DNA of 64,000 nt. Source: JASHPR01 sp963749145 (GTDB lineage: Bacteria; Actinomycetota; Actinomycetes; Streptosporangiales; Streptosporangiaceae). The translations under genes were made by a program, and so were the position numbers. The stretch is from positions 1,488,001 through 1,552,000 of the forward strand of contig CAVVLN010000004.1 of the NCBI GenBank assembly GCA_963749145.1, in the 5' to 3' direction. Shown here in pieces: positions 8,726-18,506 of the stretch (its first letter is position 1; every line of letters begins with the position of its first letter). The notes beneath the pieces are model-generated. The model saw nothing but the letters and a program-made list of their open reading frames with translations. It did not search any database and had not been told where the DNA came from.

Positions 8726-8929
8726 TTACCGCCAGCGTTCTATCACAGGATGTCACAAGGGCCAGGGTTTTGCTGGCGTTCTGCCTGGCACAGGGAGAAA
8801 TTTCCTTGGCAGGCCAGGTTGTCCCTGTTGACTGGACGCCCGCTGCCTGCGGAAATGGCTCGCCGACGGGGCGTAACTCGTCAGATACGTTACGTCGCAG
8901 CAATGTCACCCGGGCGGGTAACCCGCCAA

Positions 8930-11536
8930 TTAGCGCAGGTCCCCGTTGGTCATTCCGGCCGTCGGGGTCGGCAGCGCGATCAGGCCCAGCTCCGCCGGGG
9001 CGGCCAGCAGCGGGTGCTGGGGCAGCACCCGGACCGTATAGCCGAACGCCCCCGGCCGGCCGAGCTCGACCTCGCCGACGTAGCGCGCGGCCCCGCCGTT
9101 CGCCGGATCCCCCTCGAGCTCCAAGTCGGCGAAGGCCGGGTCGCGGATCTCGTCCTCGTCGCTGGCGGCACCGTAGACCAGTTGCACAGTCACGTCTTCG
9201 GGCGACAGGTCACCCAGCGCGACGGTGGCCCGGACCACTAGCGTCTCCCCCGGGCTCGGCTCGCCGTCCTCCGCCTCGACGTGCTCGATCGCCACCGCCG
9301 GCCAGGCGTCGACGACCCGCTTCTTCCACCTCGCGAGGTCGCGGGCCCCGGCGAAGCCCGGGCGGCCGGCCGCGAGCGCCCGCGAGGACCGGGCGGCCGG
9401 CAGGTACATCGTGGTCACGTACTCGCGGACCATCCGGGTCGCCTGGGCCAGCGGCCCGAGCGTGCGCAGCGTGTGCGCCACCATCTCCAGCCAGCGGCGC
9501 GGCAGCCCGTCGGAGGCCCGGTCGTAGAACAGCGGCGCCACCGACTGGCCGAGCAGGTCGTAGAGCGCGGCCGCCTCGAGCTCATCCCGGCGCTCGGGAT
9601 CGGCGACGCCGTCGGCGGACGGGATTGCCCAGCCGTTGTGACCGTCGAACCACTCGTCCCACCAGCCGTCCCGGATCGAGAGGTTGAGCGCTCCGTTCAT
9701 GGCGGCCTTCATGCCGGAGGTGCCGCAGGCCTCGAGCGGGCGCAACGGGTTGTTCAGCCAGACATCACAGCCCTGCACCATCGCGCGGGCCAGCGCCATG
9801 TCGTAGTCGGGCAGGAAGACGATGCGGTGCCGCACCCGCGGGTCGTCGGCGAAGCGGACCATCTGCTGGATCATCAGCTTGCCGCTGTCGTCGGCGGGAT
9901 GAGCCTTCCCGGCGATCACGATCTGGATCGGGCGCTCCGGGTCGAGCAGCAGCGCGGTGAGCCGGTCGGGGTCGGTCAGCATCATCGTCAGCCGCTTGTA
10001 GGACGGCACCCGGCGGGCGAAGCCGATCGTCAGCACGTCCTCGTCCAGCACATCGTCGATCCAGGTCAGCTCCGCGCCGGAGGCGCCGCGCTGGATCCAG
10101 GAGGCACGCAGCCGATGCCGGGTCTGCTCGACCAGCCTGGCCCGCAGCAGGCCGCGGATGCGGAAGATCGCCGCCGGATCCGCGGCGGCCTGCTCCCAGG
10201 CCGCCGCCCCCTCCTCGGTGGGCTCGTCCGCCTGGCCGCCCTGGGCCAGGCTCATGATTTCGCCGGCCACCCAGGTCGGCCCGTGCACCCCGTTGGTGAT
10301 CGAGCCGATCGGCACCTCCGCCGTGTCAAAGCCCGGCCAGAGCCCGTGGAACATCTCCCGGCTCACCTCGCCGTGCAGCAGGCTGACGCCGTTGACCCGC
10401 TGCGCCAGCCGCATCCCCATGACGGCCATGTTGAACACCCCGCGGTCCCCGCCCGGGTAGTTCTCGGCGCCGAGGGCCATGACCCGGTCAAACGGCAGGG
10501 CGGGGTCGGGCGCGTCGCTGAACTGGCGCGTCATGAGTTCCCGGCTGAACCGGTCGATCCCGGCCGGCACCGGGGTGTGCGTGGTGAATACCGTGCCGGC
10601 CCGGCACATCTCGATGGCCTCGTCGAAGGTCAGGCCCTGGCCGACGTACTCGCGGATGCGCTCGAGCCCGAGAAAGCCCGCGTGCCCCTCGTTGGTATGG
10701 AAGACCTCGGGCTCGGGGTGGGACGTGATCGCGCAGAAGGCCCGGACCGCGCGCACCCCGCCGACGCCGAGCAGCAGTTCCTGGCGCAGCCGGTGCTCGC
10801 TGCCGCCGCCGTAGAGGCGGTCGGTGACCTCGCGCATCGTCGGGTCGTTCTCCTCCACGTAGGAGTCGAGCAGCAGCAGCGGGACCCGGCCGATCTGCGC
10901 GATCCAGACCTGCGCGGCGACGTGCGTGTCGTCGGCCAGCGCTACGCTGACCCGGACCGGGGTTCCCAGGTCGTCGCGGAGCTGGGTCAGCGGCAGGCCG
11001 TTCGGGTCACCCGCCGGGTAGCGCTCGGTCTGCCATCCCTCGGGCGACAGGGTCTGGGTGAAGTAGCCGTGCCGGTAGAACAGGCCCACGCCGATCAGCG
11101 GCACCCCGAGATCGCTGCCGGCCTTCAGGTGATCGCCGGCCAGGATGCCCAGGCCGCCCGAGTACTGCGGCAGCGCCGCGGTCACCCCGTATTCCGGAGA
11201 GAAGTACGCCACGGACCGGGGCGGCCCGTCCAGGGCCGGATCGCTCTGATACCAGCGCGGGCCGGTGGTGTAGTCCCGCAGTTCGTCCACGGCGTCGCCG
11301 AGCCGCCGCAGGAACCGGCGGTCGGCGGCCAGGCTCGCCAGCCGCTGGGGGGATACCTCGGCCAGCAGCGGGACCGGCTCGTGCCCGGCCCGTTCCCATC
11401 CGTCCGGGTCAATGGCCGCGAACAGGTCGAGCGTCTCGGGATGCCAGGACCAGCGCAGGTTCAGCATCAGCCCGCGCAGCGGCGCCAGCGGCTCGGGCAG
11501 CAGCGGCCGGATCGTAAACCGGCGGATAGCTCTCAC
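8930..11536 (-). CDS. glgP: alpha-glucan (glycogen) phosphorylase
   Basis: Releases glucose-1-phosphate from alpha-1,4-glucan, GT35 family, 868 residues from GTG 11536. The start gives the family N-terminus VRAIRRFTIRPLLPEPL and is followed by NLRWSWHPET. The PLP lysine region is EACGTSGMKAAMNG. An in-frame upstream extension exists but consists only of a 33-bp repeat (RPARMIGVPAR), so I do not include it. It is divergent from glgE across a ~290-base spacer and belongs to the glycogen/trehalose block: phosphorolysis on one side, maltose-1-phosphate polymerisation on the other. Confidence 0.93.
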   Translation of the reverse strand: MRAIRRFTIRPLLPEPLAPLRGLMLNLRWSWHPETLDLFAAIDPDGWERAGHEPVPLLAEVSPQRLASLAADRRFLRRLGDAVDELRDYTTGPRWYQSDPALDGPPRSVAYFSPEYGVTAALPQYSGGLGILAGDHLKAGSDLGVPLIGVGLFYRHGYFTQTLSPEGWQTERYPAGDPNGLPLTQLRDDLGTPVRVSVALADDTHVAAQVWIAQIGRVPLLLLDSYVEENDPTMREVTDRLYGGGSEHRLRQELLLGVGGVRAVRAFCAITSHPEPEVFHTNEGHAGFLGLERIREYVGQGLTFDEAIEMCRAGTVFTTHTPVPAGIDRFSRELMTRQFSDAPDPALPFDRVMALGAENYPGGDRGVFNMAVMGMRLAQRVNGVSLLHGEVSREMFHGLWPGFDTAEVPIGSITNGVHGPTWVAGEIMSLAQGGQADEPTEEGAAAWEQAAADPAAIFRIRGLLRARLVEQTRHRLRASWIQRGASGAELTWIDDVLDEDVLTIGFARRVPSYKRLTMMLTDPDRLTALLLDPERPIQIVIAGKAHPADDSGKLMIQQMVRFADDPRVRHRIVFLPDYDMALARAMVQGCDVWLNNPLRPLEACGTSGMKAAMNGALNLSIRDGWWDEWFDGHNGWAIPSADGVADPERRDELEAAALYDLLGQSVAPLFYDRASDGLPRRWLEMVAHTLRTLGPLAQATRMVREYVTTMYLPAARSSRALAAGRPGFAGARDLARWKKRVVDAWPAVAIEHVEAEDGEPSPGETLVVRATVALGDLSPEDVTVQLVYGAASDEDEIRDPAFADLELEGDPANGGAARYVGEVELGRPGAFGYTVRVLPQHPLLAAPAELGLIALPTPTAGMTNGDLR

Positions 11537-11629
11537 GGACAGCGACCCTAATGGGTCCCTGGCGCGTACCGGACATCGACGCGCCTGCTGGCGGGCCGGC
11601 CGCAGGCCCAGGCCGGCCTCCGCGGGCGC

Positions 11630-11761
11630 GCCGATCATGCGAGCAGGCCGCCTCGCCGGCACGCCGATCATGCGAGCAGGCCGCCTCGCCGGCACGCCGA
11701 TCATGCGAGCGGGCCGCCTCGCCGACGCGCCGATCATTCGAGCGGGCCGGCCTCGCCCGCG
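11630..11761. repeat. 33-bp tandem repeat in the glgP-glgE spacer
   Basis: Four copies starting at 11630, 11663, 11696 and 11729. The unit begins GCCGATCATGCGAGCAGGCC and continues GCCTCGCCGGCAC. On the minus strand each unit is open in the glgP frame and supplies an in-frame ATG (R-M-I-G-V-P). It fills the divergent promoter region of two glucan genes. Confidence 0.85.
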
Positions 11762-11829
11762 AACGAGCAAGCCGGCCGCATCAGCGGGCCGATCGCATGA
11801 CCTGAGCCGCGGCGGGTAGCTTTTCCTGA

Positions 11830-13875
11830 GTGATCGGTCGGATTCCCATAATTGACGTGCAGCCCGTCATCGCGGGCGGAAGGCGCCCCGCGAAGGCGGT
11901 GCCCGGCGAATCCTTCGAGGTCAGCGCCACGGTTTTCCGCGAAGGGCACGAGATGCTCGGGGCGGGCGCGGTGCTGCGCGGGCCGGACGGCCGCCGCAGG
12001 CCGCTGGTGCTGATGCGGGAGCTGGCCGAGGGCAGCGACCGGTACGGCGCCGAGGTCACCGTCACCTCGGAGGGCCTGTGGCACTTCGAGGTGGAGGCGT
12101 GGGGCGACCCGCTCGCGCGCTGGCGGCACGACGCGGCGATCAAGCTGCCGCTCGGCCAGGACGTCGAGCTGACCCTCGGCGACGGCGCGCTGCTCTTCGA
12201 TCGGGCCGCCGCCCAGGCCCGGCTCTCGCGCCCGGCGGGAGCCGTCGAGCGGCAGGAAGCCGCGGCCGCGCGGGCGGCGCTCGAGGCGCTCGCCAGCACG
12301 CTGCGGGACCCGGCCATCCCCGCCCTGGACCGGCTGGCCACGGCCAACGGCGATGACATCGCCGCCATCCTCGGCGCCTTCCCCCTGCGGGACATGCTCA
12401 CCCGGTCGGGCCGGTACCCGGTGATCGTGCACCGGGAGCGTGCCCTCTACGGCTCCTGGTACGAGTTCTTCCCCCGGTCCGAGGGCGCGGTCGTCGACCG
12501 GGGGCCGGGACAGCGCCCGCTGTCCGGGACGCTGCGGACCGCCGCCCGGCGGCTGGACGCCATCGCCCAGATGGGCTTCGACGTCGTCTACCTGCCGCCC
12601 GTGCACCCGATCGGGTTCACCGCCAGGAAGGGCGCCAACAACTCGCTGACCGCCGGGCCCGGCGACCCGGGATCGCCCTGGGCGATCGGCTCGCCGGCCG
12701 GCGGCCACGACGCCATCCACCCCGACCTGGGCACGATGGCCGACTTCGATGCCTTCGTGCACCGGGCCGCCGACCTGGGCCTGGAGGTGGCGCTGGACCT
12801 CGCCCTGCAGACCTCGCCGGACCATCCGTGGGTCACCGAGCACCCGGAGTGGTTCACCCACCGCTCCGACGGCACGATCGCTTACGCGGAGAACCCGCCC
12901 AAGAAGTACCAGGACATCTACCCGGTCAACTTCGACCACGACCCCGAGGGGATCTACGCCGAGGTGCTGCGGATCGTCCGGCACTGGATGGCCCACGGCA
13001 TCCGGATCTTCCGCGTGGATAACCCGCACACCAAGCCGCTCCCGTTCTGGGACCGGCTGCTGGCCGAGATCGCCCGGACCGATCCGGACGTTCTCTTCCT
13101 GGCCGAGGCCTTCACCAGGCCGGCCATGATGCGCAACCTGGCCATCCTCGGCTTCCACCAGTCCTACACGTACTTCACCTGGCGTAACTCGGCCGCAGAG
13201 CTCACCGAGTACCTCCTCGAGCTTTCCGGCCCCTCGGCCCCGTACATGCGGCCGAATTTCTTCGTCAACACCCCGGACATCCTCCACGAGTACCTGCAGT
13301 ACGGTGGTCCCCCGGCCTTCCTGGTCCGCGCCGTGCTGGCCGCGACGCTGTCCCCGACCTGGGGCGTCTACTCGGGCTTCGAGCTGTGCGAGAACGTCGC
13401 GATCGTCCCGGGCAGCGAGGAGTACCTGGACTCGGAAAAGTACCAGTACCGGCCGCGGGACTGGGCCCACGCCGCCAGCATCCCGCCGCCGCAGGCGGAC
13501 ATCTCGCCGTTTATCACGCGCCTCAACATGCTCCGCAAGGCTCATCCGGCTCTGCACAGACTGCGGAACCTGCGTTTTCACTACTGCGACCAGCCGGAGC
13601 TACTCTGCTACTCAAAGAGCGTCGGACCGGAGGCTGGTGAGGGTGAGCGCGACACGGTTCTTGTCGTGGTTAATATCGACCCGTACCAGGCGCGGGAAGC
13701 GACCGTCTGGCTCGACGTGCCAGCGCTCGGAGTCAGCCCGGGGCAGGAGTTCGTGGTGACCGACGAGCTCACCGGTGACTCGTACCGCTGGGGTCACGTT
13801 AATTACGTGCGACTCGACCCGTGGACGGCACCGGCGCACATCTTCAGCGTGAAAACGGACCCGCCGGGCAGTTGA
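11830..13875 (+). CDS. glgE: alpha-1,4-glucan:maltose-1-phosphate maltosyltransferase
   Basis: GH13 enzyme that transfers maltose from maltose-1-phosphate to a growing glucan; 681 residues from GTG 11830. The N-terminal part starts GRIPIIDVQPVIAGG, typical of GlgE. VHPIGFTARKGANNSL is a family signature. The nucleophile Asp lies in IRIFRVDNPHTKPLPFW and the acid/base Glu in LFLAEAFTRP. The ribosome site is weak. It is the first gene of a plus-strand pair with treS, so the two probably act together in glucan synthesis from trehalose. Confidence 0.94.
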   Translation: MIGRIPIIDVQPVIAGGRRPAKAVPGESFEVSATVFREGHEMLGAGAVLRGPDGRRRPLVLMRELAEGSDRYGAEVTVTSEGLWHFEVEAWGDPLARWRHDAAIKLPLGQDVELTLGDGALLFDRAAAQARLSRPAGAVERQEAAAARAALEALASTLRDPAIPALDRLATANGDDIAAILGAFPLRDMLTRSGRYPVIVHRERALYGSWYEFFPRSEGAVVDRGPGQRPLSGTLRTAARRLDAIAQMGFDVVYLPPVHPIGFTARKGANNSLTAGPGDPGSPWAIGSPAGGHDAIHPDLGTMADFDAFVHRAADLGLEVALDLALQTSPDHPWVTEHPEWFTHRSDGTIAYAENPPKKYQDIYPVNFDHDPEGIYAEVLRIVRHWMAHGIRIFRVDNPHTKPLPFWDRLLAEIARTDPDVLFLAEAFTRPAMMRNLAILGFHQSYTYFTWRNSAAELTEYLLELSGPSAPYMRPNFFVNTPDILHEYLQYGGPPAFLVRAVLAATLSPTWGVYSGFELCENVAIVPGSEEYLDSEKYQYRPRDWAHAASIPPPQADISPFITRLNMLRKAHPALHRLRNLRFHYCDQPELLCYSKSVGPEAGEGERDTVLVVVNIDPYQAREATVWLDVPALGVSPGQEFVVTDELTGDSYRWGHVNYVRLDPWTAPAHIFSVKTDPPGS

Positions 13876-13985
13876 CCGGGAAAGCTGGCGGCGGCGGGCC
13901 AGGCAGGTAACGATTTGCAGACAGGCATCGAACAGCAGCACGCGAGTCACCTAGCTTGACCGCACCTCGGACCAGGGAGACCGCA

Positions 13986-15812
13986 GTGGGGACACGGCCG
14001 CGGCCAACGTCATTCGGCTCCATCGGCCAGCCGCTGCCTGCCTTCAAACCCGGCTCGGCCGCCGCGCCCAGCGAGCCGGTGCCCGACTCGTTCTCGTTCG
14101 CCAAGCCGCGCGACCCGCAATGGTACCAGCACGCGGTGTTCTACGAGGTACTTGTCCGCGGCTTTCACGATTCGAACGGCGACGGCACCGGTGATCTCCG
14201 CGGCCTTACGTCCAGGCTCGATTACCTGCAATGGCTCGGCATTGACTGTATCTGGCTGCTGCCCATTTACGATTCACCGCTTCGTGATGGCGGATACGAC
14301 ATCGCCGATTTCATGTCAATACTCGCTGAGTTCGGGAATATCGGCGATTTCGTCGAGCTGGTCGAACAGGCTCACGAACGCGGCATCCGGGTCATCGCCG
14401 ACCTGGTCATGAATCACACCAGCGAGGGCCATCCCTGGTTCCAGGCGTCGCGCACCGACCCCGACGGGCCGTTCGGTGACTTCTACGTGTGGTCCGACAC
14501 CGATGACCGCTACGCCGAGGCCCGGGTCATCTTCGTGGACACCGAGCAGTCCAACTGGACCTTTGACCAGGTGCGCGGCCAGTACTACTGGCACCGGTTC
14601 TTCTCCCACCAGCCGGACCTGAACTACGAGAACCCGAAGGTCCAGGACGCCATGCTCGAGGTGCTGCGGTTCTGGCTGGACCTGGGGATCGACGGGTTCC
14701 GGCTGGACGCGGTGCCCTACCTGTACGAGCGGGAGGGCACCAACTGCGAGAACCTGAAGGAGACCCACGAGTACCTTAAGCGCATCCGGGCCGAGGTGGA
14801 CCGGCTGTACCCGGACCGGGTGCTGCTCGCCGAGGCGAACCAGTGGCCGGCCGACGTGGTCGAGTACTTCGGCGATTCCGAGGTCGGCGGCGACGAGTGC
14901 CACATGGCCTTTCATTTCCCGCTGATGCCGCGCATCTTCATGGCGGTGCGGCGGGAGCAGCGCTACCCGATCTCGGAGATCCTGGCCCAGACGCCCCCGA
15001 TCCCCTCCGGCTGCCAATGGGGGATCTTCCTGCGCAACCACGACGAGCTGACGCTGGAAATGGTCGCCGACGACGAGCGCGACTACATGTACGCCGAGTA
15101 CGCCAGGGACCCGCGGATGAAGGCGAATATCGGCATCAGGCGCAGGCTCGCCCCGCTGCTGGACAACGACCGCGACCAGCTGGAGCTGTTCACCGCGCTG
15201 CTGCTGTCGCTGCCCGGCTCGCCGGTGCTCTACTACGGGGACGAGATCGGCATGGGCGACAACATCTGGCTCGGTGACCGCGACGGCGTGCGCACCCCCA
15301 TGCAGTGGACCCCGGACCGCAACGCCGGCTTTTCCGGCTGCGACCCGGCCCGGCTCTACCTGCCGCTGATCATGGACCCGATCTACGGCTACCAGGCGCT
15401 CAACGTCGAGGCCCAGGAACGCAACGGGGGCTCACTGCTGCACTGGACCCGGCGGATGATCGAGATCCGCAAGCGGCACCCGGTCTTCGGCCGGGGCGGC
15501 TTTGAGGAGCTGAACTCGTCCAACCCGAGCGTGCTGGCCTTCGTCCGCGAATACCAGCATCCGGCCGGCCAGCACGCCGGGGACGGCCCCGAGCCGGACG
15601 CCGAGGAGACGGACATGATCCTCTGCGTCAACAACCTGTCCCGGTTCCCGCAGCCGGTCGAGCTCGACCTGCGCCGGTTCAAGGGCATCTCGCCGGTCGA
15701 GTGCATGGGCGGCGTCGTCTTCCCGCCGATCGGCGAGCTCAGCTACCTGCTGACCCTGCCCGGCCACGGCTTCTACTGGTTCCTGCTCCCGCCAGTGACC
15801 CCGGGGCGCTGA
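13986..15812 (+). CDS. treS: trehalose synthase (maltose alpha-D-glucosyltransferase)
   Basis: Interconverts trehalose and maltose, GH13 family. I chose GTG 13986 because GGGAGA lies five bases before it; a TTG at 13956 would add 10 residues. The result is 608 residues. Seen: DPQWYQHAVFYEV at the barrel start, MNHTSEGHPWF, nucleophile in GIDGFRLDAVPYLYE, acid/base in LLAEANQWP, and RNHDELTLEM. The C-terminal domain is the TreS beta-sandwich; no fused maltokinase is present. Maltokinase lies separately about 1.1 kb downstream. The 3' end overlaps the opposing threonine aldolase by 74 bases. Confidence 0.94.
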   Translation: MGTRPRPTSFGSIGQPLPAFKPGSAAAPSEPVPDSFSFAKPRDPQWYQHAVFYEVLVRGFHDSNGDGTGDLRGLTSRLDYLQWLGIDCIWLLPIYDSPLRDGGYDIADFMSILAEFGNIGDFVELVEQAHERGIRVIADLVMNHTSEGHPWFQASRTDPDGPFGDFYVWSDTDDRYAEARVIFVDTEQSNWTFDQVRGQYYWHRFFSHQPDLNYENPKVQDAMLEVLRFWLDLGIDGFRLDAVPYLYEREGTNCENLKETHEYLKRIRAEVDRLYPDRVLLAEANQWPADVVEYFGDSEVGGDECHMAFHFPLMPRIFMAVRREQRYPISEILAQTPPIPSGCQWGIFLRNHDELTLEMVADDERDYMYAEYARDPRMKANIGIRRRLAPLLDNDRDQLELFTALLLSLPGSPVLYYGDEIGMGDNIWLGDRDGVRTPMQWTPDRNAGFSGCDPARLYLPLIMDPIYGYQALNVEAQERNGGSLLHWTRRMIEIRKRHPVFGRGGFEELNSSNPSVLAFVREYQHPAGQHAGDGPEPDAEETDMILCVNNLSRFPQPVELDLRRFKGISPVECMGGVVFPPIGELSYLLTLPGHGFYWFLLPPVTPGR

Positions 15813-16887
15813 CCGGCCGGGTCCCGATCTCGTCCGCGACCTCGCGCCAGGCGGTGAGGGCCGCCCCGATGCCGGCCGGGGTAACGTCGGCGTGGGTGAG
15901 CATCCTGATCCGGCCGCTGACCATGGTGACCAGGACGCCGTGCGCGGCCAGCCGCTGCCGCCATTCATCCGCGTCATGACCGGTGCTGGTCACGTCGGCG
16001 AACACGATGTTGGTCTGCACCTCGGCCGGGTCCAGGGCCTGCGGCAGGATCTCGGCGATGCCCGCGGCCAGCCGCCGGGCGTTGGCGTGGTCCTCGTGCA
16101 GCCGCTTCGGCCCCTCGGTCAGGGCGATCAGCCCGGCCGCGGCCATGATCCCGGCCTGCCGCCAGGCCGCGCCGTAGAGGATCTTCAGCCGGCGGGCCTC
16201 CCTGATCAGCTCGGCGTCGCCGATCAGCAGCGACCCGATCGGCGCGCCCAGGCCCTTGGACACGCAGAACATGAGCGCGTCGACCCGGGCGGCGTAGTCG
16301 GCGACCGTCGCCCCGGCCACCACGGCCGCGTTGAAGATGCGGGCGCCGTCCAGGTACAGCGGCACGTTCCGTTCCGCGCACACGGCAGCGATGGCCGCCA
16401 CGCTCGCGGGCGACATCACCGAACCGCCGCCGCGCTGGTGGGTGTTCTCGATCGTCACCAGGTCCGCCACATCGACGTCGTAGGGGTCCGGGGCCAGCGC
16501 CGCGGCCACCTGCTCGGCGTGCAGCAGCCCGATCGGCCGTCCCGGCACCCGGCGGAACGCGACCCCGGACAGGACCGCCGCCGACGCCGCCTCGGTGCCC
16601 CCGACGTGCGAGCTCGCCTCGCAGACCACGAACCGGCCCGGCCGCGCGAACGCGTGCAGCGCGATCTGGTTGCACAGCGTTCCGGTGGGCAGGTAGATCG
16701 CGGCCGGGCGGCCGGTCAGCTCGGCCGCAGCGTCCTGCAGCCGGTTGACCGTCGGGTCATCGCCGTACCAGTCGTCGCCCACCTCGGCGTCGGCCATGGC
16801 CCGCCGCATGGCCGCCGAGGGCCGGGTGACCGTGTCCGACCTCAGATCAACGTAACCGCCCGCGGCTGAACCCATCCCGGATCCCAT
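15739..16887 (-). CDS. ltaE: low-specificity L-threonine aldolase
   Basis: PLP enzyme splitting threonine/allo-threonine into glycine and acetaldehyde; 382 residues, slightly long because of a low-complexity Ser/Arg/Gly tail. YVDLRSDTVTRP near the N-terminus is diagnostic; YGDDPTVNRLQ follows. The PLP lysine is in FCVSKGLGAPIGS and the cofactor Asp in PLYLDGARIFNA. Two possible starts (MGSGMGS) differ by four codons. The gene runs against the glucan genes and its last 24 codons overlap treS, so it is a foreign element in this block. Confidence 0.9.
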   Translation of the reverse strand: MGSGMGSAAGGYVDLRSDTVTRPSAAMRRAMADAEVGDDWYGDDPTVNRLQDAAAELTGRPAAIYLPTGTLCNQIALHAFARPGRFVVCEASSHVGGTEAASAAVLSGVAFRRVPGRPIGLLHAEQVAAALAPDPYDVDVADLVTIENTHQRGGGSVMSPASVAAIAAVCAERNVPLYLDGARIFNAAVVAGATVADYAARVDALMFCVSKGLGAPIGSLLIGDAELIREARRLKILYGAAWRQAGIMAAAGLIALTEGPKRLHEDHANARRLAAGIAEILPQALDPAEVQTNIVFADVTSTGHDADEWRQRLAAHGVLVTMVSGRIRMLTHADVTPAGIGAALTAWREVADEIGTRPVSAPGSLAGAGTSRSRGRAGSAGS

Positions 16888-16968
16888 CTGATCGGCTGAT
16901 CTGGACCGTAACGCGCCAGTGCGCCCGGCGGCGGGATGACTGGCGAACTGCGGGGTAGACCAGGAGTC

Positions 16969-18506
16969 ATGACATTTGAGGACACACTAGCGACGTGGCT
17001 GCCGGCTCAGCGCTGGTACGCGGGCAGCGAAGCCACGATCCGTGACCTCGCCATCACCGCCGATACCACGCTGGCCGCGGGGGATCCTGAACTGCGGCAC
17101 CTGATCGTCACCGTGACCTCCGGCGGCGAGACCGCCCGGTACCAGGTCCTCGCCGGCCTGCGCGCCCAGGTGCCGGCCGCGCTGCGGCACGCGGTCATCG
17201 GGCCGGCCGGCCGGACCGGACCGCCTACGAGGCCCTGCACGATCCGGAGCTCACCAAGGTCCTGCTGCGGGGCATCGCCGAGCAGGCGACGGTCGGCCCG
17301 ATCCGCTTCGCGCGCGAGCCGGGCGCGGTCATCGACGCCGGCCTGGACAGCCTGATGCTGACCGGTGAGCAGAGCAACTCCAGCCTGATCTTCGGCGACT
17401 CGGCCATCCTCAAGGTGCTGCGCCGGCTCTTTCCCGGCCAGAACCCCGACCTCGAGGTGAACCGCGCGCTGGCCCGGCACGGCTCCGCGCACGTGGCCGA
17501 GCCCTACGGGTGGATCGAGGCCAGCGACGACGACGACTCGATCCTGCTCGCGATCCTGTCCCGGTACCTGCCCGGCGCTAGCGACGGCTGGTCGCTGGCG
17601 GCCACCAGCCTGCGCGACCTGTATTCTGGCGACGGCGTGCGGGCCCAGGGCACGATCCGGCCGGATCAGGCGGGCGGCGACTTCGCCGGGGAGGCGTTCC
17701 GGCTCGGCGCCGCCACCGCCGAGGTGCACGCCGACCTGGCCGGCGCGTTCGGCGTCACCGAGGTGCCGCCCGGAGCGTTCGCCGACCTGGCCGGGCGGAT
17801 GACGCGCAAGCTGGACAGCGCCCTGGCGGAGGTACCCGGGCTGCGCCCGTACGCTGGCAAGCTCCGCGCCTACTACGCCGACCTGGCCGCGATTCCCGGG
17901 CCGATGCCGGTGCAGCGGATCCACGGCGACTACCATCTCGGCCAGGTACTCCGCACCGCGACCGGCTGGGTGGTCCTGGATTTCGAGGGAGAGCCTTTGG
18001 TACCCCTCCGGCAGCGCCGGGCGCCCGGCATCGCGTTGCGGGACGTGGCCGGCATGCTCCGGTCGTTCGACTACGCGGCCCGCCACCAGCTCATCGACCA
18101 CCCGGACACCGACAAGCTCCGCGACATCGCCGACGAGTGGGCAGAGCGCAGCCAGGCCGCGTTCTGCAAGGGGTATGCCGACGCCGGCGGGATGGACCCG
18201 CAGGCCAACGCCGTGCTGCTGCGCGCCCTGATGCTGGACAAGGCGGTGTACGAGGTGGTGTACGAGGCCAGGCACCGTCCGTCCTGGCTGTCCATTCCGC
18301 TCGACTCGATTGCGGCGTCCTTATGTCAGACAAGCCCTCCCCGCCCATCCCGCCCGTCCAGCCCGTCCAGACCGCCGGGCCCTCCGGCCGGGTCAGCCAC
18401 GCTGAGATCGACCGGATCGTGGACGGGATGCACCACGACCCGCACTCGGTCCTCGGCGCGCACCCGGGCCCGGCCGGGACGGTCGTGCGCGCCCTGCGCC
18501 CGCTAG
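16969..18506 (+). pseudogene. mak: maltokinase, interrupted by a frameshift
   Basis: Would phosphorylate maltose to maltose-1-phosphate, feeding GlgE. The first frame (start ATG 16969, or 16936) gives TLATWLPAQRWYAG and continues to AVIGPAGR. The second frame continues with TAYEALHDPELTKV through LTGEQSNSSLIFGD, the catalytic IHGDYHLGQ and VVLDFEGEP. The break coincides with a duplicated GGACC at 17213-17222; removing one copy restores an ideal sequence, GPAGRTAYEALHDPEL. The second frame also runs on to 18506 through the start of glgB, past the natural end near IPLDSIAASL. A real mutation or an assembly error are both possible. Confidence 0.82.

Noticed and set aside
9281..11551. 756-codon plus-strand open frame across glgP
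   Set aside because: Composition is Arg/His/Gln/Val shadow of glgP; no recognisable domain.
11537..11770. N-terminal extension of glycogen phosphorylase
   Set aside because: The extra in-frame sequence is only the 33-bp repeat; the family N-terminus begins at the GTG at 11536.
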